A stretch of DNA of 23,998 nucleotides from positions 1-23,998 of IMG/VR virus record IMGVR_UViG_3300027969_000419; one strand, given 5' to 3'. This document shows positions 6,958 through 15,455 of the stretch, in pieces; the first letter of the stretch is position 1; the number at the start of each line of letters is the position of its first letter. Source of the DNA: a virus. Under the pieces are notes generated by a model. That model saw nothing but the letters and a program-made list of their open reading frames with translations, did not search any database and was not told the DNA's origin. The position numbers were made by a program, and so were the translations under genes.

Positions 6958-7940
6958 TAGGAGACTCCAGCGCCGCTAATGTACCATGCCGTTGCCGTAA
7001 CCTTGATAATGGTCGCAACCGCGCCCACGGCCAATGTACGCGTCCCTGTGGTCGTTCCGCCAGCAAGGGTTAGGGTGTCGCTTGTAATTGGAACCGTCCA
7101 GGTCACGCTTGCACCATTGACTATGGAAATGGTTGTGCCGATTTGGAATGCTACAGACGCATTGGCCGGGATCGTAACCGATTGTGAAGCCGTAGAACCC
7201 GTCAGATAAACGTGATGGCCAGCATCCGCCAAGGCCAAGGTATAGCTAGCGGTCTTAGCGACTTGCGGAACGCCACGATAGCCAATGCTGCGGACCGACG
7301 TTGGCGCATATGCGGCGGTGAACAGCCCGTCCGCGCTCATCGTGGTAACGCCAGAAGCGCCGAGCGTTGTAAACAAACCAGCCGCCGCAGTCGTTGCGCC
7401 GACCGTGCCGTCAATTGCGCCAACGAAACGCGTATTGGCGGTAATGGTCGTCCCAGTAATGGTGGTCCCGTTGATAGTGGTCCCGGTAATGGCAGCAGCC
7501 GCCGTACCGCCAATGGCAGGGGGCGATGCAAAGTAAGCCGTGAACCCTGCGCCGCTTACCGTGCTAGACGCCGATAGGGTCGTGAACGCGCCCGTGCTAG
7601 GCGTTGTAGCGCCAATGGTGGTGCTGTTAATGGTCGTGCCAGTAATGCCGCCAGAAAGCGTTACGGTGCCTGTAATCGTAAGGTCATTCAGCGTGGCATT
7701 AAGACCATAGGCCAACGCATCGCCTGACACCGTGGCCTGGCCGACGCCCGTTAACTTATAGCCGCCAAGCTTGATGTTGTTGGTCGGGGTAGACTGCCCG
7801 TCCTTGGTCAAGGTATTGGTCAAGCCGTTGCCAAGGTCAGCCGTAAGGGCGTTGAACACGGTCGAACTAATGGTCGTGCCCGTGACAACAGGTTGACCGC
7901 TAGTGTTGATGTTGAATGTACCAGTGCCGTTGAAACTCAT
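6957..7940 (-). CDS. Tail fibre-like protein with stalk repeats and conserved C-terminal beta domain
   Basis: The 327-aa protein carries repeated Thr/Gly stalk elements: ATTPSTGAFTTLSAS near residues 112-126, a related ATTAAAGLFTTLGAS near 182-196, and runs of GTTINGTTITGTTIT. This type of repeat is common in fibres of aquatic phages. The N-terminus (FNGTGTFNINTSGQPVV) resembles fibre attachment ends. From about residue 220 (GYRGVPQVAKTASYTL to TAWYISGAGV) there is a beta domain that recurs at the ends of phage fibres. The gene overlaps the upstream ejection-type gene by ATGA. It is probably a virion-attached receptor-binding or stalk component; the receptor cannot be predicted. Confidence 0.78.
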   Translation of the reverse strand: MSFNGTGTFNINTSGQPVVTGTTISSTVFNALTADLGNGLTNTLTKDGQSTPTNNIKLGGYKLTGVGQATVSGDALAYGLNATLNDLTITGTVTLSGGITGTTINSTTIGATTPSTGAFTTLSASSTVSGAGFTAYFASPPAIGGTAAAAITGTTINGTTITGTTITANTRFVGAIDGTVGATTAAAGLFTTLGASGVTTMSADGLFTAAYAPTSVRSIGYRGVPQVAKTASYTLALADAGHHVYLTGSTASQSVTIPANASVAFQIGTTISIVNGASVTWTVPITSDTLTLAGGTTTGTRTLAVGAVATIIKVTATAWYISGAGVS

Positions 7941-9496
7941 TGTTCTTGATCCTTGTTCAAGTCAGCCTGAACAGCGTTATATATCGTTCTTACATTTTTA
8001 TCATTAGTTGCTAAGTCAGCCAACTTTGACAAAGCAATTCGTTTGTCGCCAGCATTGGACGCCGCATAAATCTTGTTAAGCAATCCAATGGTGTTTTTGT
8101 TATACAAAGCAACAGTGGGAACCGATTTTGCAAGTCCCGTTAAAGCCCCTATAATGGGTGATTGCATAAGACTTCTATATGCTGTTCCCGAGTCGGGAAC
8201 AGTCCTTGGCAAAACTTCAGAACCAGCTTCTGATAGGTCTTGCATAAGGGCTTCACCCCTTGCGTACCTTGAATTACGAGGCCCGCCCTCATAACGCTTA
8301 ATAGCCGCAGCCAATTGCGCTGGCGTAAAGTTTCCGCCTGGCGCTCCTGCGCTAGCCGACGCTTCTTCAACGCGAATCAATCGGGCTTTAGCAGCATCTG
8401 CTGCCTTCTTCCCCGCCAATGCATCTGGATTGGTTCTAGCCAAAAGATTGTCTAATTCTGTTCTAAGGCCAGAAAGGCGGTTTTGAAGTTCACGGCCCGT
8501 AGGGGAATTTGGCGCACTCCTAATTTGAGCGCCTAGTTCTTCATCAATCAGTTTCAATTCCTTACCGCTAATGGGTCCGGTAAAGTTTTTGTTAATATTA
8601 TCAATCGCCGTTAGAAAATCATCATTTAAACTACCGCGTATTGGCGTTTGCGATGCTGCTGCTAAAGCAGTTGCAAATTGTGCATCTGGTGCAACGGTTA
8701 CCGTACCTAAAGCATCATCATAAGCGTTGCTTACAATTTTATTGGCAGCGGAAATTCCCTTTCTACCAATATCAATATTGGTAGGGAGCCTTGCGCCCAA
8801 TGGATTAAGGGCCTGATCAATAGCAACCCTATTATAAGTTTGAACGCTGCGGTTTTGAGCGGACTTAATAATATCCCCAGCGATAGGGGCGCTGGTAGAA
8901 GCATCTTCTATGCGCTGTAAAGCGCCGCCAGTCATTTGCCCTGGCGTTAATTGAACCCCAGCGCGAGAAAGCTGCTTGCCAGCCGAAGGATTTGCCAAAG
9001 CATTTGCAAGCGCACGACCACCGCTTTGTGCAACCGACCTAACAACAGGCGCAGCAATAGCCGAAACAACGCGTCCTACAGGAACGCCAATAGCGTTTCC
9101 TGCAACATCCTTTACCACATTTGTAACTTGTTGCATGGGCGTTTGAGGTTTTTCCCAACCCATTCTTTGGGCAAGAACATCATAGGCTTGACCGCCGATC
9201 CCTGCGCCTAGACCAACACCAGCCGCTTCAGTAGCAACACCACCAAGGCCCATTGTTGGGATAGATGCAAGCCCAGCAAAGGGCGCTGCAACCAAACCGC
9301 CTACGGTTCCACCAGCAAGCGTTGCCAATTCACGGCCATGCTTTTTACCATAATCAATCGCTTGATCTGCAAAAGACGGTTTTGTTTCTTTGGCTTTTGC
9401 GTCCCTATACATTTGCGCCAGACGAGCAGCATCTTTAGTGTTGCCGGAATCATGGGCATTTCTAAGTGCTTGCATAATTTCAGAAGATGAAGCCAT
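7937..9496 (-). CDS. Probable internal virion (DNA ejection) protein with Gly/Ala-rich membrane-active segment
   Basis: This 519-aa protein is largely helical and Ala-rich. Residues from about 57 to 105 form a Gly/Ala-rich hydrophobic region (LATLAGGTVGGLVAAPFAGL, then GVGLGAGIGG), a layout typical of podovirus ejection proteins that insert into the host envelope. The remainder contains helices and a QLSRAGVQLTPGQMTGG segment that often appears in phage internal proteins. No enzymatic motif is evident. It is placed just after the muralytic-domain protein and before the fibre genes, as ejection proteins are in related phages. It starts at TAATG. The function is inferred from composition and position. 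Confidence 0.65.
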   Translation of the reverse strand: MASSSEIMQALRNAHDSGNTKDAARLAQMYRDAKAKETKPSFADQAIDYGKKHGRELATLAGGTVGGLVAAPFAGLASIPTMGLGGVATEAAGVGLGAGIGGQAYDVLAQRMGWEKPQTPMQQVTNVVKDVAGNAIGVPVGRVVSAIAAPVVRSVAQSGGRALANALANPSAGKQLSRAGVQLTPGQMTGGALQRIEDASTSAPIAGDIIKSAQNRSVQTYNRVAIDQALNPLGARLPTNIDIGRKGISAANKIVSNAYDDALGTVTVAPDAQFATALAAASQTPIRGSLNDDFLTAIDNINKNFTGPISGKELKLIDEELGAQIRSAPNSPTGRELQNRLSGLRTELDNLLARTNPDALAGKKAADAAKARLIRVEEASASAGAPGGNFTPAQLAAAIKRYEGGPRNSRYARGEALMQDLSEAGSEVLPRTVPDSGTAYRSLMQSPIIGALTGLAKSVPTVALYNKNTIGLLNKIYAASNAGDKRIALSKLADLATNDKNVRTIYNAVQADLNKDQEQ

Positions 9497-11484
9497 TATC
9501 TTTTTCCTGGCTTTGTTGGATATTGCTTAAGAAGGTCATCATCAGAAAGTTGTTGTTTACCATTAGGTTGAACAACAGAAGGTTTTGCAGAAGTTGTTGG
9601 AGCAGACTCAAATAAACCGTTATCGGCACTTAAACCCTTAACGGCCTTTTCCATTTCTGGTGTCCATGCTTTTCCGGCTTTACTTTTTGAATCAATAACA
9701 AGTGCATTAAAACGCTCATTTTTTGATGCTCGTGTTTCTGGCTTGTCTGAAAACGCAGGAATAAAAGATTCAATTTGACCTTGACGTTGTTCTTTATTGT
9801 ATGCTGCGCCCGTGGATAGATTTAGCAAAGCGTCCACTATATCTCGTTGTACCGCTGCTACAATTTGACGATTAGAGCTTCGTGTAAAATTTACAGCCTT
9901 ATCAACAACTGGGATGGCCCCAACGGCGGCTTCCAAAGCATTGGGTGCAATTGCGCTAGGGTCTTTTTTGAGTGCTTTTTTTATTTCCACGGCACCCCTC
10001 AATATGCGCCCAATGTTATATACTGCTGTTTGTTCAGCAGCGGTTGGCGCTTCAGGTTTTGGAGGAACAGCAATCAATGGCTTTGGCGGACCTTTAGGGG
10101 CGGGCGCAGCAGTAGGCGCAGGTGTGCGTTGCCCCGTTTCAAACTGACGCATGGCTTCGGTTAATTTTGGAATGTCTGCGGCAGTAATTTGTTGACCAAG
10201 CGACAGGCCTGTTTTTTGCACCAAATACGTTTTGTAACCAGAGCGGCTTTCAAATGAATTTTCGGAGCCTTTACCCAAATATTTGTCAACAATTGCGTCA
10301 ATTGTATTGACGCCTTTCCCAACATAATCATTTGCAATTAAAGCGGTTTGCGCTTGGATGCCAGCCTCAGGCGTTGGGAATCTTGCAAAACGCCCATCTT
10401 CAGAAACAACCGCACCATACTTTTTCATCCAAGGACGATATTCTAAAGCGCCGGGATTATTGTTTTCTACAATTGATGGCACATTAGCTGTAGGGGTGGC
10501 AGCAGCAGGCGTTCCAGCCGTAGGGGCAGGTTGCGCGGTTGGTGGAGGATTTGTTCCAGTTAAGGTTCTAGTATCATATACTTGACCGCCCGCAGTGACC
10601 GCAATTGTTTTTGGATTTGCAAATTGTACATAATCCATAAACGATCCGGGATAACCTTGTGCTACTGCTGCTTTATAATCTCTTTGAAGGGACGTTGTTT
10701 CTTCAGGCTCAAACATTTTTCCTACAGCACTTTTTAATGCTGTTGAACCAAGAGCCGAAATTAATGTTAATTTGTCTTTTACCTCTTTTGGTGCATCTTT
10801 GACCGCTGGATTATCAAGAATACGCTGCACTTCCGCCTGATCAGCAGCCTCAGCAACAGCACGATCATATTCAGGCTTGGTAGCAGCCGCAGCATATTCG
10901 TTGCCGCTCATTTGCGCTTGTAGGGCCATAGCCATACGTTCTTGCGGCGTTCTTTCCCGGCCGGGCATAACCGTAGCCTGTGGCCCTGCATATGTAGATG
11001 GCTGGGCATTGTTATACACTTGCGGCATAGGCGCTTGCACGGCTGCGGTAGGCGTAACATTGCCTTGCATATCTGGAATGCCGCCCACTTGCATCATTTC
11101 AGGAGGACCGGCGGGCGCAACAGGCGTCAATGCAGGGACAGCGGCTTGCTGCATTGCCTCTTGCGCCGACACAGGAGTTTCAAACCTGCCAATGTCTGGG
11201 GTACGCTTCATGCTCTCAAGATAACTAACCGCTTCCTCACGCGCCGTCTTACGCGCTTCCTTCTCACCCTTTATCGCATCAGCCGCTTGCTTCGCGCCCA
11301 TGTAGGTTTGCAGCACCTTGGCTAAGGCCGAGAACGGCGAGATAGGGGCCTGGATGCCCTTGTAGGACTGGACCTCAATAGGTGCAGCACCTTGAGCCGA
11401 AAGGGCCTCAGCAAGCTTCTGACGGCGCTGAAGTTCTGCAATCTGGGACGCGGTATCGGTAAGGGCGATGCTAGAATTTTGCAT
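9496..11484 (-). CDS. Large virion protein with muralytic (NNPGAL-type) domain
   Basis: The ATG at 11484 is chosen over an in-frame TTG at 11499 because an AGGA lies 7 bases before it; this gives 662 aa. Residues about 338-450 hold a domain beginning ENNNPGALEYRPWMKKYGA (Glu340), with GRFARFPTPEAGIQA and a later YLVQKTGLSLGQQI. It matches the virion-associated muramidase or transglycosylase-like domain of phage structural proteins, so it probably thins peptidoglycan during DNA entry. The flanks are Pro/Ala-rich linkers and helices. Residues 33-66 repeat the module found in the 117-aa protein encoded directly upstream. It is most likely an internal or ejection protein. The catalytic assignment rests on motif resemblance. 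Confidence 0.75.
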   Translation of the reverse strand: MQNSSIALTDTASQIAELQRRQKLAEALSAQGAAPIEVQSYKGIQAPISPFSALAKVLQTYMGAKQAADAIKGEKEARKTAREEAVSYLESMKRTPDIGRFETPVSAQEAMQQAAVPALTPVAPAGPPEMMQVGGIPDMQGNVTPTAAVQAPMPQVYNNAQPSTYAGPQATVMPGRERTPQERMAMALQAQMSGNEYAAAATKPEYDRAVAEAADQAEVQRILDNPAVKDAPKEVKDKLTLISALGSTALKSAVGKMFEPEETTSLQRDYKAAVAQGYPGSFMDYVQFANPKTIAVTAGGQVYDTRTLTGTNPPPTAQPAPTAGTPAAATPTANVPSIVENNNPGALEYRPWMKKYGAVVSEDGRFARFPTPEAGIQAQTALIANDYVGKGVNTIDAIVDKYLGKGSENSFESRSGYKTYLVQKTGLSLGQQITAADIPKLTEAMRQFETGQRTPAPTAAPAPKGPPKPLIAVPPKPEAPTAAEQTAVYNIGRILRGAVEIKKALKKDPSAIAPNALEAAVGAIPVVDKAVNFTRSSNRQIVAAVQRDIVDALLNLSTGAAYNKEQRQGQIESFIPAFSDKPETRASKNERFNALVIDSKSKAGKAWTPEMEKAVKGLSADNGLFESAPTTSAKPSVVQPNGKQQLSDDDLLKQYPTKPGKR
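11287..11388 (-). repeat. Copy 1 of a duplicated 34-codon module (in the 662-aa protein)
   Basis: This segment encodes residues 33-66 of the muralytic-domain protein and shares VQSYKGIQAPIS, AKVLQ and YMGA with the second copy at 11645-11746; 25 of 34 residues are identical. The DNA is also visibly similar (for example GGATGCCCTT and TAGGACTGGACCT on the plus strand in both), pointing to a real duplication and not only shared amino-acid constraint. Confidence 0.85.
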
Positions 11485-11485
11485 T

Positions 11486-11839
11486 TTACGATCCTGCAAA
11501 CATGTTTTTTAGAAAGTCCATAGAAGGCTTAGGCTTGTTGATCTGATTTCCGGTAATGGCATCAAGCGCACCACCGCCCGTATAGTTCGTGTCGCCAACG
11601 GATATACCTGTATTGCCCATAGCCCTGTTCAGGATGGCGTCCTTTTGCCTTGCGCCCATATAGGACTGCAATACCTTAGCAATAGCTTCACCGCCCGATA
11701 TAGGGGCTTGGATGCCCTTATAGGACTGGACCTGCATAGGCTCGGCACCAGCGTCCTGCATAGCCTGAGCGCGACCCAAGCGGGCCTGTTCTTCAGGCGT
11801 AAGGGCCATGCCCGCAAGGTTGACGTTCTGGTTATACAT
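11486..11839 (-). CDS. Small virion-type protein sharing a duplicated module with its larger neighbour
   Basis: The start is placed at the ATG at 11839, overlapping the previous stop (TGATG); a GTG at 11842 is the alternative. The 117-aa product carries VQSYKGIQAPIS and AKVLQSYMGARQ within residues 32-65. These match residues 33-66 of the 662-aa protein encoded immediately after it at 25 of 34 positions. The rest is short, with a Gly/Thr-rich middle and a helical end (SMDFLKNMFAGS). It looks like a stand-alone copy of the N-terminal docking part of the larger protein. Function unknown; a role in assembling the ejection complex is inference. Confidence 0.75.
   Translation of the reverse strand: MYNQNVNLAGMALTPEEQARLGRAQAMQDAGAEPMQVQSYKGIQAPISGGEAIAKVLQSYMGARQKDAILNRAMGNTGISVGDTNYTGGGALDAITGNQINKPKPSMDFLKNMFAGS
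11645..11746 (-). repeat. Copy 2 of the duplicated 34-codon module (in the 117-aa protein)
   Basis: This segment encodes residues 32-65 of the 117-aa protein. It is in direct orientation with copy 1 and lies 358 bases away start to start. It differs mainly after the Ser of QAPIS (Gly-Gly-Glu in place of Pro-Phe-Ser). Confidence 0.85.
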
Positions 11840-12930
11840 CACAGGATTCCGTAATTAACCATCTTGAAGCCGCTAGCATGTTCAGCAACAGCCTCTGGCA
11901 TAATTTGTTCAACTTCCTGAGCAAGCACACCGATCTCGTGCCGATCAAAAATGTCATATTTATAAATGCCAAAGCCGCGCTCATGTGTTCCAATACGTTC
12001 GATATTGGACTTAAGGCGAACGTCACTAAACGCCATTGCTGCTGCGCCGCCAAGGCTTGCAAGTCCTTGCATATTAGCATTGGCCGCATTTTGCTTGATG
12101 CCATACAGGTCCATAGCCGCTTGATTCTGGGCTTGGACGCCTTGGAACACAGGAGCCGCCGCAACATTAGAACCCGTATATTGTTGGAACTGCGGGTTCT
12201 GGATTTGCGATCCCGACATGAGGGCCGTAACCTCATTGATAGGCTGATTACGCAAAGCCGTCTGCTGGGCCAAAGACTGCTGCAAGGCCGTGTTGCCAAA
12301 CTGGCCAGATTGCAGGGCTTGGTTATAGCCTTGGTTATTAGCAGACATATCAAGGTTGAGGCCCTGCAAAGCCGCTTGGGTCAACAGATCGTTTTGCTGA
12401 TTGCCTTGGGTACGCATGGCATTGTTGTATGCCTCGCTACCAGGCGTAATGCCTTGGTTGGCAAGCTGTTGTGCCAATGCCTCTTGCTGTTGCTGAATCT
12501 GAGGTTGAAGCCTAGACATAATGGCCGCTTGACCCGTCATCCCTGCATTGACGGGCATGGCCGCAACGCCAGACGTATCAAGACCCGTTTGTAAATTAGG
12601 CAGGTTAGGATTGAACGCCTTGCTTAACGTATCCTGTGCATTTCCAATGCCCGTTTCGCCAAGGTTGGCAAACTGGTTTTGAACGCGCTGTTGCGACTCT
12701 AGCGTGGCCTGGGCCTCAGGCGTAAGCGTTTGAGTTACAGTGGCCTGTGGAACATTACCTGGCGCACCCGTGCTATTCCACGTTACGGTCTGATTGCCGT
12801 AAGGACTGATGATATTAGGGTTATTGCTGACATTGCTTTGCGTTGCCGCCTTTTCGTTGGCAATGCCTTGTTCCCGTGCAGCCGCCGCATAATCGGGCGC
12901 TGCTGGTGCTTTGGGGCTATGGAAACACAT
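11839..12930 (-). CDS. Gln/Asn-rich virion protein with C-terminal S74 intramolecular chaperone domain
   Basis: The 363-aa product opens with MCFHSPKAPAAPDYAAAAREQ, a style of N-terminus seen in internal or tail-associated proteins of podoviruses. A long Gln/Asn/Ala-rich helical region follows (LQPQIQQQQEALAQQLANQ). From about residue 303 (FSDVRLKSNIERIG, GIYKYDIFD, IGVLAQEVEQIMPEAV, KMVNYG) it ends in a compact Peptidase_S74 domain of about 60 residues. The Ser-Asp of FSDVRLK is the conserved self-cleavage site. S74 domains fold and trimerise phage fibres and are then cut off, so this protein may form a fibre-like trimer despite its helical body. The gene has a modest AGAG ribosome site and starts 1 base after the GNAT-like gene. 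Confidence 0.8.
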   Translation of the reverse strand: MCFHSPKAPAAPDYAAAAREQGIANEKAATQSNVSNNPNIISPYGNQTVTWNSTGAPGNVPQATVTQTLTPEAQATLESQQRVQNQFANLGETGIGNAQDTLSKAFNPNLPNLQTGLDTSGVAAMPVNAGMTGQAAIMSRLQPQIQQQQEALAQQLANQGITPGSEAYNNAMRTQGNQQNDLLTQAALQGLNLDMSANNQGYNQALQSGQFGNTALQQSLAQQTALRNQPINEVTALMSGSQIQNPQFQQYTGSNVAAAPVFQGVQAQNQAAMDLYGIKQNAANANMQGLASLGGAAAMAFSDVRLKSNIERIGTHERGFGIYKYDIFDRHEIGVLAQEVEQIMPEAVAEHASGFKMVNYGIL

Positions 12931-12931
12931 T

Positions 12932-13375
12932 TTATTCTCTTTCGTATCTATACATGGCGCTGACCAAGCTATAACCAGCGCGATCCATTGCGGCGGGCAA
13001 CTTATTGTTTACAACAAGATGAGCCGCAAATACATCCTCTATGCCGCAAACCTGCAAATGCTTTGCAGCAAACCTCAACAGGTTGCTAATTTCATGCGTC
13101 CCACGATGTTCAGGCAGCACATAGAAGAATGAATCTGTTGCCGTCAAACATCCAAAGAACGGACAATCGGTAATCCTATAGCCAACATGGCCGCATAGTT
13201 TGCCTAGATCGTCACGCATAGTGTAATAGGCAAACTGTCCAGCCTTTTCCAGGGTTTCCACAGCCTTCCAATTGGCCCTAAACTTTTTCTTACCGAAAAG
13301 TTCTTCCCAATGCATCGTGACAAACATGGCACATTCGGTCGAGCAATCAGCAAACTTTTCATTTGCAAAAATCAT
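12932..13375 (-). CDS. GNAT-fold acetyltransferase-like protein in the head-tail gene cluster
   Basis: The start at 13375 makes an ATGA overlap with the nozzle gene and a G-rich ribosome site (GGGCGGG) precedes it; a longer frame from 13420 lies inside that gene. The 147-aa product shows GNAT features: a strand ending FGCLTATDSFFYVLPEHRG, where the basic R-x-x-G-like turn would hold acetyl-CoA, then a helix EISNLLRFAAKHL, a strand VFAAHLVVNN and a final GYSLVSAMYRYE strand. Podophages of the T7 group encode a GNAT-like protein (gp13) near their internal virion proteins, and this gene has a comparable position. Whether it is catalytic or structural is unclear. Confidence 0.68.
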   Translation of the reverse strand: MIFANEKFADCSTECAMFVTMHWEELFGKKKFRANWKAVETLEKAGQFAYYTMRDDLGKLCGHVGYRITDCPFFGCLTATDSFFYVLPEHRGTHEISNLLRFAAKHLQVCGIEDVFAAHLVVNNKLPAAMDRAGYSLVSAMYRYERE

Positions 13376-14940
13376 ATGCCCGCCCACCCTTGTTGGTACA
13401 CTATGTCGGTCGAAGCCCATTGAACCTCAATGCCGGAACTTAGCGTTTTAAACTGGATGCCACCGCAATAACCTATTCCGGTAATGCCAAGCCAGACGTT
13501 TGAAACGCTATTGCCAGCGCCCCATACATCTACGTCCCATGTCGCCGTATTCCAATTTGCATAAGAAGTTGGCGTAAACGCAATAGGCGCGGTCGTATCG
13601 GAAACATCAAAATCGATGTTCATGCCAAGCGAAACGCTAGGATTACCATTGGTATAAAGGCTAGGCCGAGCGCGGGTAAAATACTTCTTGACGCCGCGAT
13701 TGCCAAAATAGTTAAACGCTTGGATGGTCTGGGTAGTGATATTGCTGCCATTGTCCGAAAACGTATTGGTCCAAGCTTTGCCTACAAAACCATCGCCGCC
13801 AAAGTACGGATTGTCAAAAAAGGTTTCCCAACAGAACGCGCCCCAGCCCGTAAATTGGCACCAAGACTTTGTGATGGTGTTCATCACATATTGTTCTTGT
13901 TGATTATCGGCTACGGGGACGTTGATCCAGACCGCATTGTTCTTGGCGTTATAATAAACTTGCCAACCAACCGCAGCATGGTTGCCGCCGTAAGACGTGG
14001 TTGCCGCCGTAATGGCCCCTTGAATCTTGTCAGAGAGGGCTACACGGGGATCAAGCCTAGATGACTGCAATGACCCCGCCATAGGCATAAGGCCGTCATA
14101 CGTCAAAATGAGAAGGTCGCCGCCCCATTTAAGGGTACTACGACCGCCAATCGGCGAACCTAACTTCCAAGCGCCGATAAGCGACCATGTAGCCGCGCTT
14201 GCGGGATCGGTCCCGCTATATAAGATGACTTCGCCTTCGCTTGTTATAAAAGCAAGGTTATCGTCAACGCCGTAGCCTGCATCAATTGTCCAGGTGTCAA
14301 TTGCCACAATATGACCGCCAAAACGGGCGATGGATTGCAGGTTAAGCTGTTGAGCCGCGCCGCCTACCGATGACGTTGGCAAGTACCATGCTGTTAGCGT
14401 GTTGCGGTCAATGAACCAAACGCGATTCTTAAACAGGCAGATATTGCCTAGTTTTGTGGTTGTAACGCCCGTAATGTTAATTGCCCCGACACCGGAAATA
14501 CGAACCCATGTCGTTCCGTCGTAAAGCAAGGGCTGATCAGGCGCGGCGATATTGACGGCATAAAGATAATTACCGCCGGATGTAGATACGTTAATATAGT
14601 TCCATATGCCGCCAGCAAGCCCAGTAACTATTGCAGCACCTACCGCACCGCCGCTGCTAACATCGTAAAGTTTGCCTGTGGACGTTACCGCAAACAACGC
14701 TGAGGTCGTACCGCCCGAATAGGACATTAGGGTTTGAACCTGACCGTCTAGGCCAGTCGTATACCTTTGGTATCCGCCGCGCATCGTAAGGTTTGATACG
14801 GTTGGAAACATATTGATCATGGTAACGGCGTCTGCCGGGTCCATATTGGCAAACGAATCCCGTGCGTTCCAACCGCCTATGGGCGCAGGAATCGAGGCAA
14901 CATTTGCAGTAGTTTGCTGAACCAGTCGGCGCGTATCCAT
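13372..14940 (-). CDS. Tail nozzle/stabilisation protein, beta-propeller-like (P22 gp10-type)
   Basis: The 522-aa product begins with IPAPIGGWNARDSFANMDPADAVTMINMFP, the classic opening of podovirus tail nozzle proteins. Repeated beta blades follow, with Gly/Trp-rich turns (YLYAVNIAAPDQPLLYDG, NRVWFIDRNTLTAWYLP, GEVILYSGTDP, KNNAVWINVPVAD). Such proteins form the hexameric nozzle below the adaptor ring and close the DNA channel. Length is close to P22 gp10 (about 470 aa). It is the gene right after the adaptor in the operon, as expected, except that a homing endonuclease gene on the other strand now separates the two. A GGGATGG sequence precedes the ATG. Confidence 0.82.
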   Translation of the reverse strand: MDTRRLVQQTTANVASIPAPIGGWNARDSFANMDPADAVTMINMFPTVSNLTMRGGYQRYTTGLDGQVQTLMSYSGGTTSALFAVTSTGKLYDVSSGGAVGAAIVTGLAGGIWNYINVSTSGGNYLYAVNIAAPDQPLLYDGTTWVRISGVGAINITGVTTTKLGNICLFKNRVWFIDRNTLTAWYLPTSSVGGAAQQLNLQSIARFGGHIVAIDTWTIDAGYGVDDNLAFITSEGEVILYSGTDPASAATWSLIGAWKLGSPIGGRSTLKWGGDLLILTYDGLMPMAGSLQSSRLDPRVALSDKIQGAITAATTSYGGNHAAVGWQVYYNAKNNAVWINVPVADNQQEQYVMNTITKSWCQFTGWGAFCWETFFDNPYFGGDGFVGKAWTNTFSDNGSNITTQTIQAFNYFGNRGVKKYFTRARPSLYTNGNPSVSLGMNIDFDVSDTTAPIAFTPTSYANWNTATWDVDVWGAGNSVSNVWLGITGIGYCGGIQFKTLSSGIEVQWASTDIVYQQGWAGI

Positions 14941-14966
14941 TGCTATTCCATCCCAATATGTATAGT
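14940..14966 (+). promoter_or_regulatory. Possible promoter for the homing endonuclease gene
   Basis: TTGCTA (14940-14945) and TATAGT (14961-14966) resemble -35 and -10 boxes, separated by 15 bases. Transcription would start a few bases before the ATG at 14976, giving an almost leaderless message, consistent with the lack of a clear ribosome site there. The spacing is short and the match partial, so this is tentative. Confidence 0.25.
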
Positions 14967-14975
14967 ATGGGCATT

Positions 14976-15455
14976 ATGGAAAACTGGAAGCCCGTTATAG
15001 GATTTGAAGACATTTACGAGGTGTCTGATTTTGGCCGTGTTCGATCTAAAAATACTGAAAAAATTAAAAATTTTACCATTGGCAGCAATGGTAGGCCATA
15101 TTTGGGACTTTGGAACAAAAACCGACAAAAAATTGTTAAACCGCATACTCTTGTATTGGAAGCATTTGTTGAAAAACGTCCGCATGGAATGGAATGTTGC
15201 CATAATGACGGAAATCCTCAAAATAACAATTTGAGCAATCTTCGTTGGGACACTAGCAAAAATAATCATGCCGACAAAATTAAACATGGTACTACAAATC
15301 GCGGAGAACGTTGTGGTACGGCAAAATTGACGGAACAACAAGTTTTTGAAATTCGAAAAGATAACCGACTTCAACGTGAAATTGCTGTCGATTATGGTGT
15401 TGCTGCCAACACCATAAGCCGCATTAAGAATAGAAAAAGATGGGCTTATTCGTAA
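14976..15455 (+). CDS. HNH homing endonuclease (NUMOD4-HNH), antisense to the late operon
   Basis: The 159-aa product begins with MENWKPVIGFEDIYEVSDFG, the NUMOD4 DNA-binding motif. Next come an HNH_3-type nuclease core (LVLEAFVEKRPHG, CCHNDGNPQNNNLSNLRWDT, NNHADKIKHGT) and a C-terminal helix-turn-helix (LTEQQVFEIRKDNRLQREIA, TISRIKNRKRW). This is the usual architecture of free-standing phage homing endonucleases, which cut an allele lacking the gene and spread by repair. The ATG at 14976 is chosen because it opens NUMOD4; ATG 14967 and TTG 14940 are in-frame alternatives. It occupies the only large gap in the late operon (14941-15465), and positions 15061-15300 are about 35% GC against 53-57% in sampled flanking lines, a sign of separate origin. 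Confidence 0.9.
   Translation: MENWKPVIGFEDIYEVSDFGRVRSKNTEKIKNFTIGSNGRPYLGLWNKNRQKIVKPHTLVLEAFVEKRPHGMECCHNDGNPQNNNLSNLRWDTSKNNHADKIKHGTTNRGERCGTAKLTEQQVFEIRKDNRLQREIAVDYGVAANTISRIKNRKRWAYS

Noticed and set aside
7440-7510. Short direct repeats such as GGTCGTCCC/GGTGGTCCC that could suggest a repeat array
   Set aside because: They encode the Gly-Thr-Thr-Ile stalk repeats of the fibre protein; spacing is irregular and there are no CRISPR-like spacers.
7337-7577. Several Arg- or Pro-rich frames antisense to the fibre gene
   Set aside because: They arise from the GC-rich Thr/Gly/Ala repeat codons of the fibre and have no independent support.
13376-13420. Longer start for the GNAT-like protein
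   Set aside because: It would lie wholly inside the nozzle gene; the ATGA junction at 13375 fits the genome-wide pattern better.
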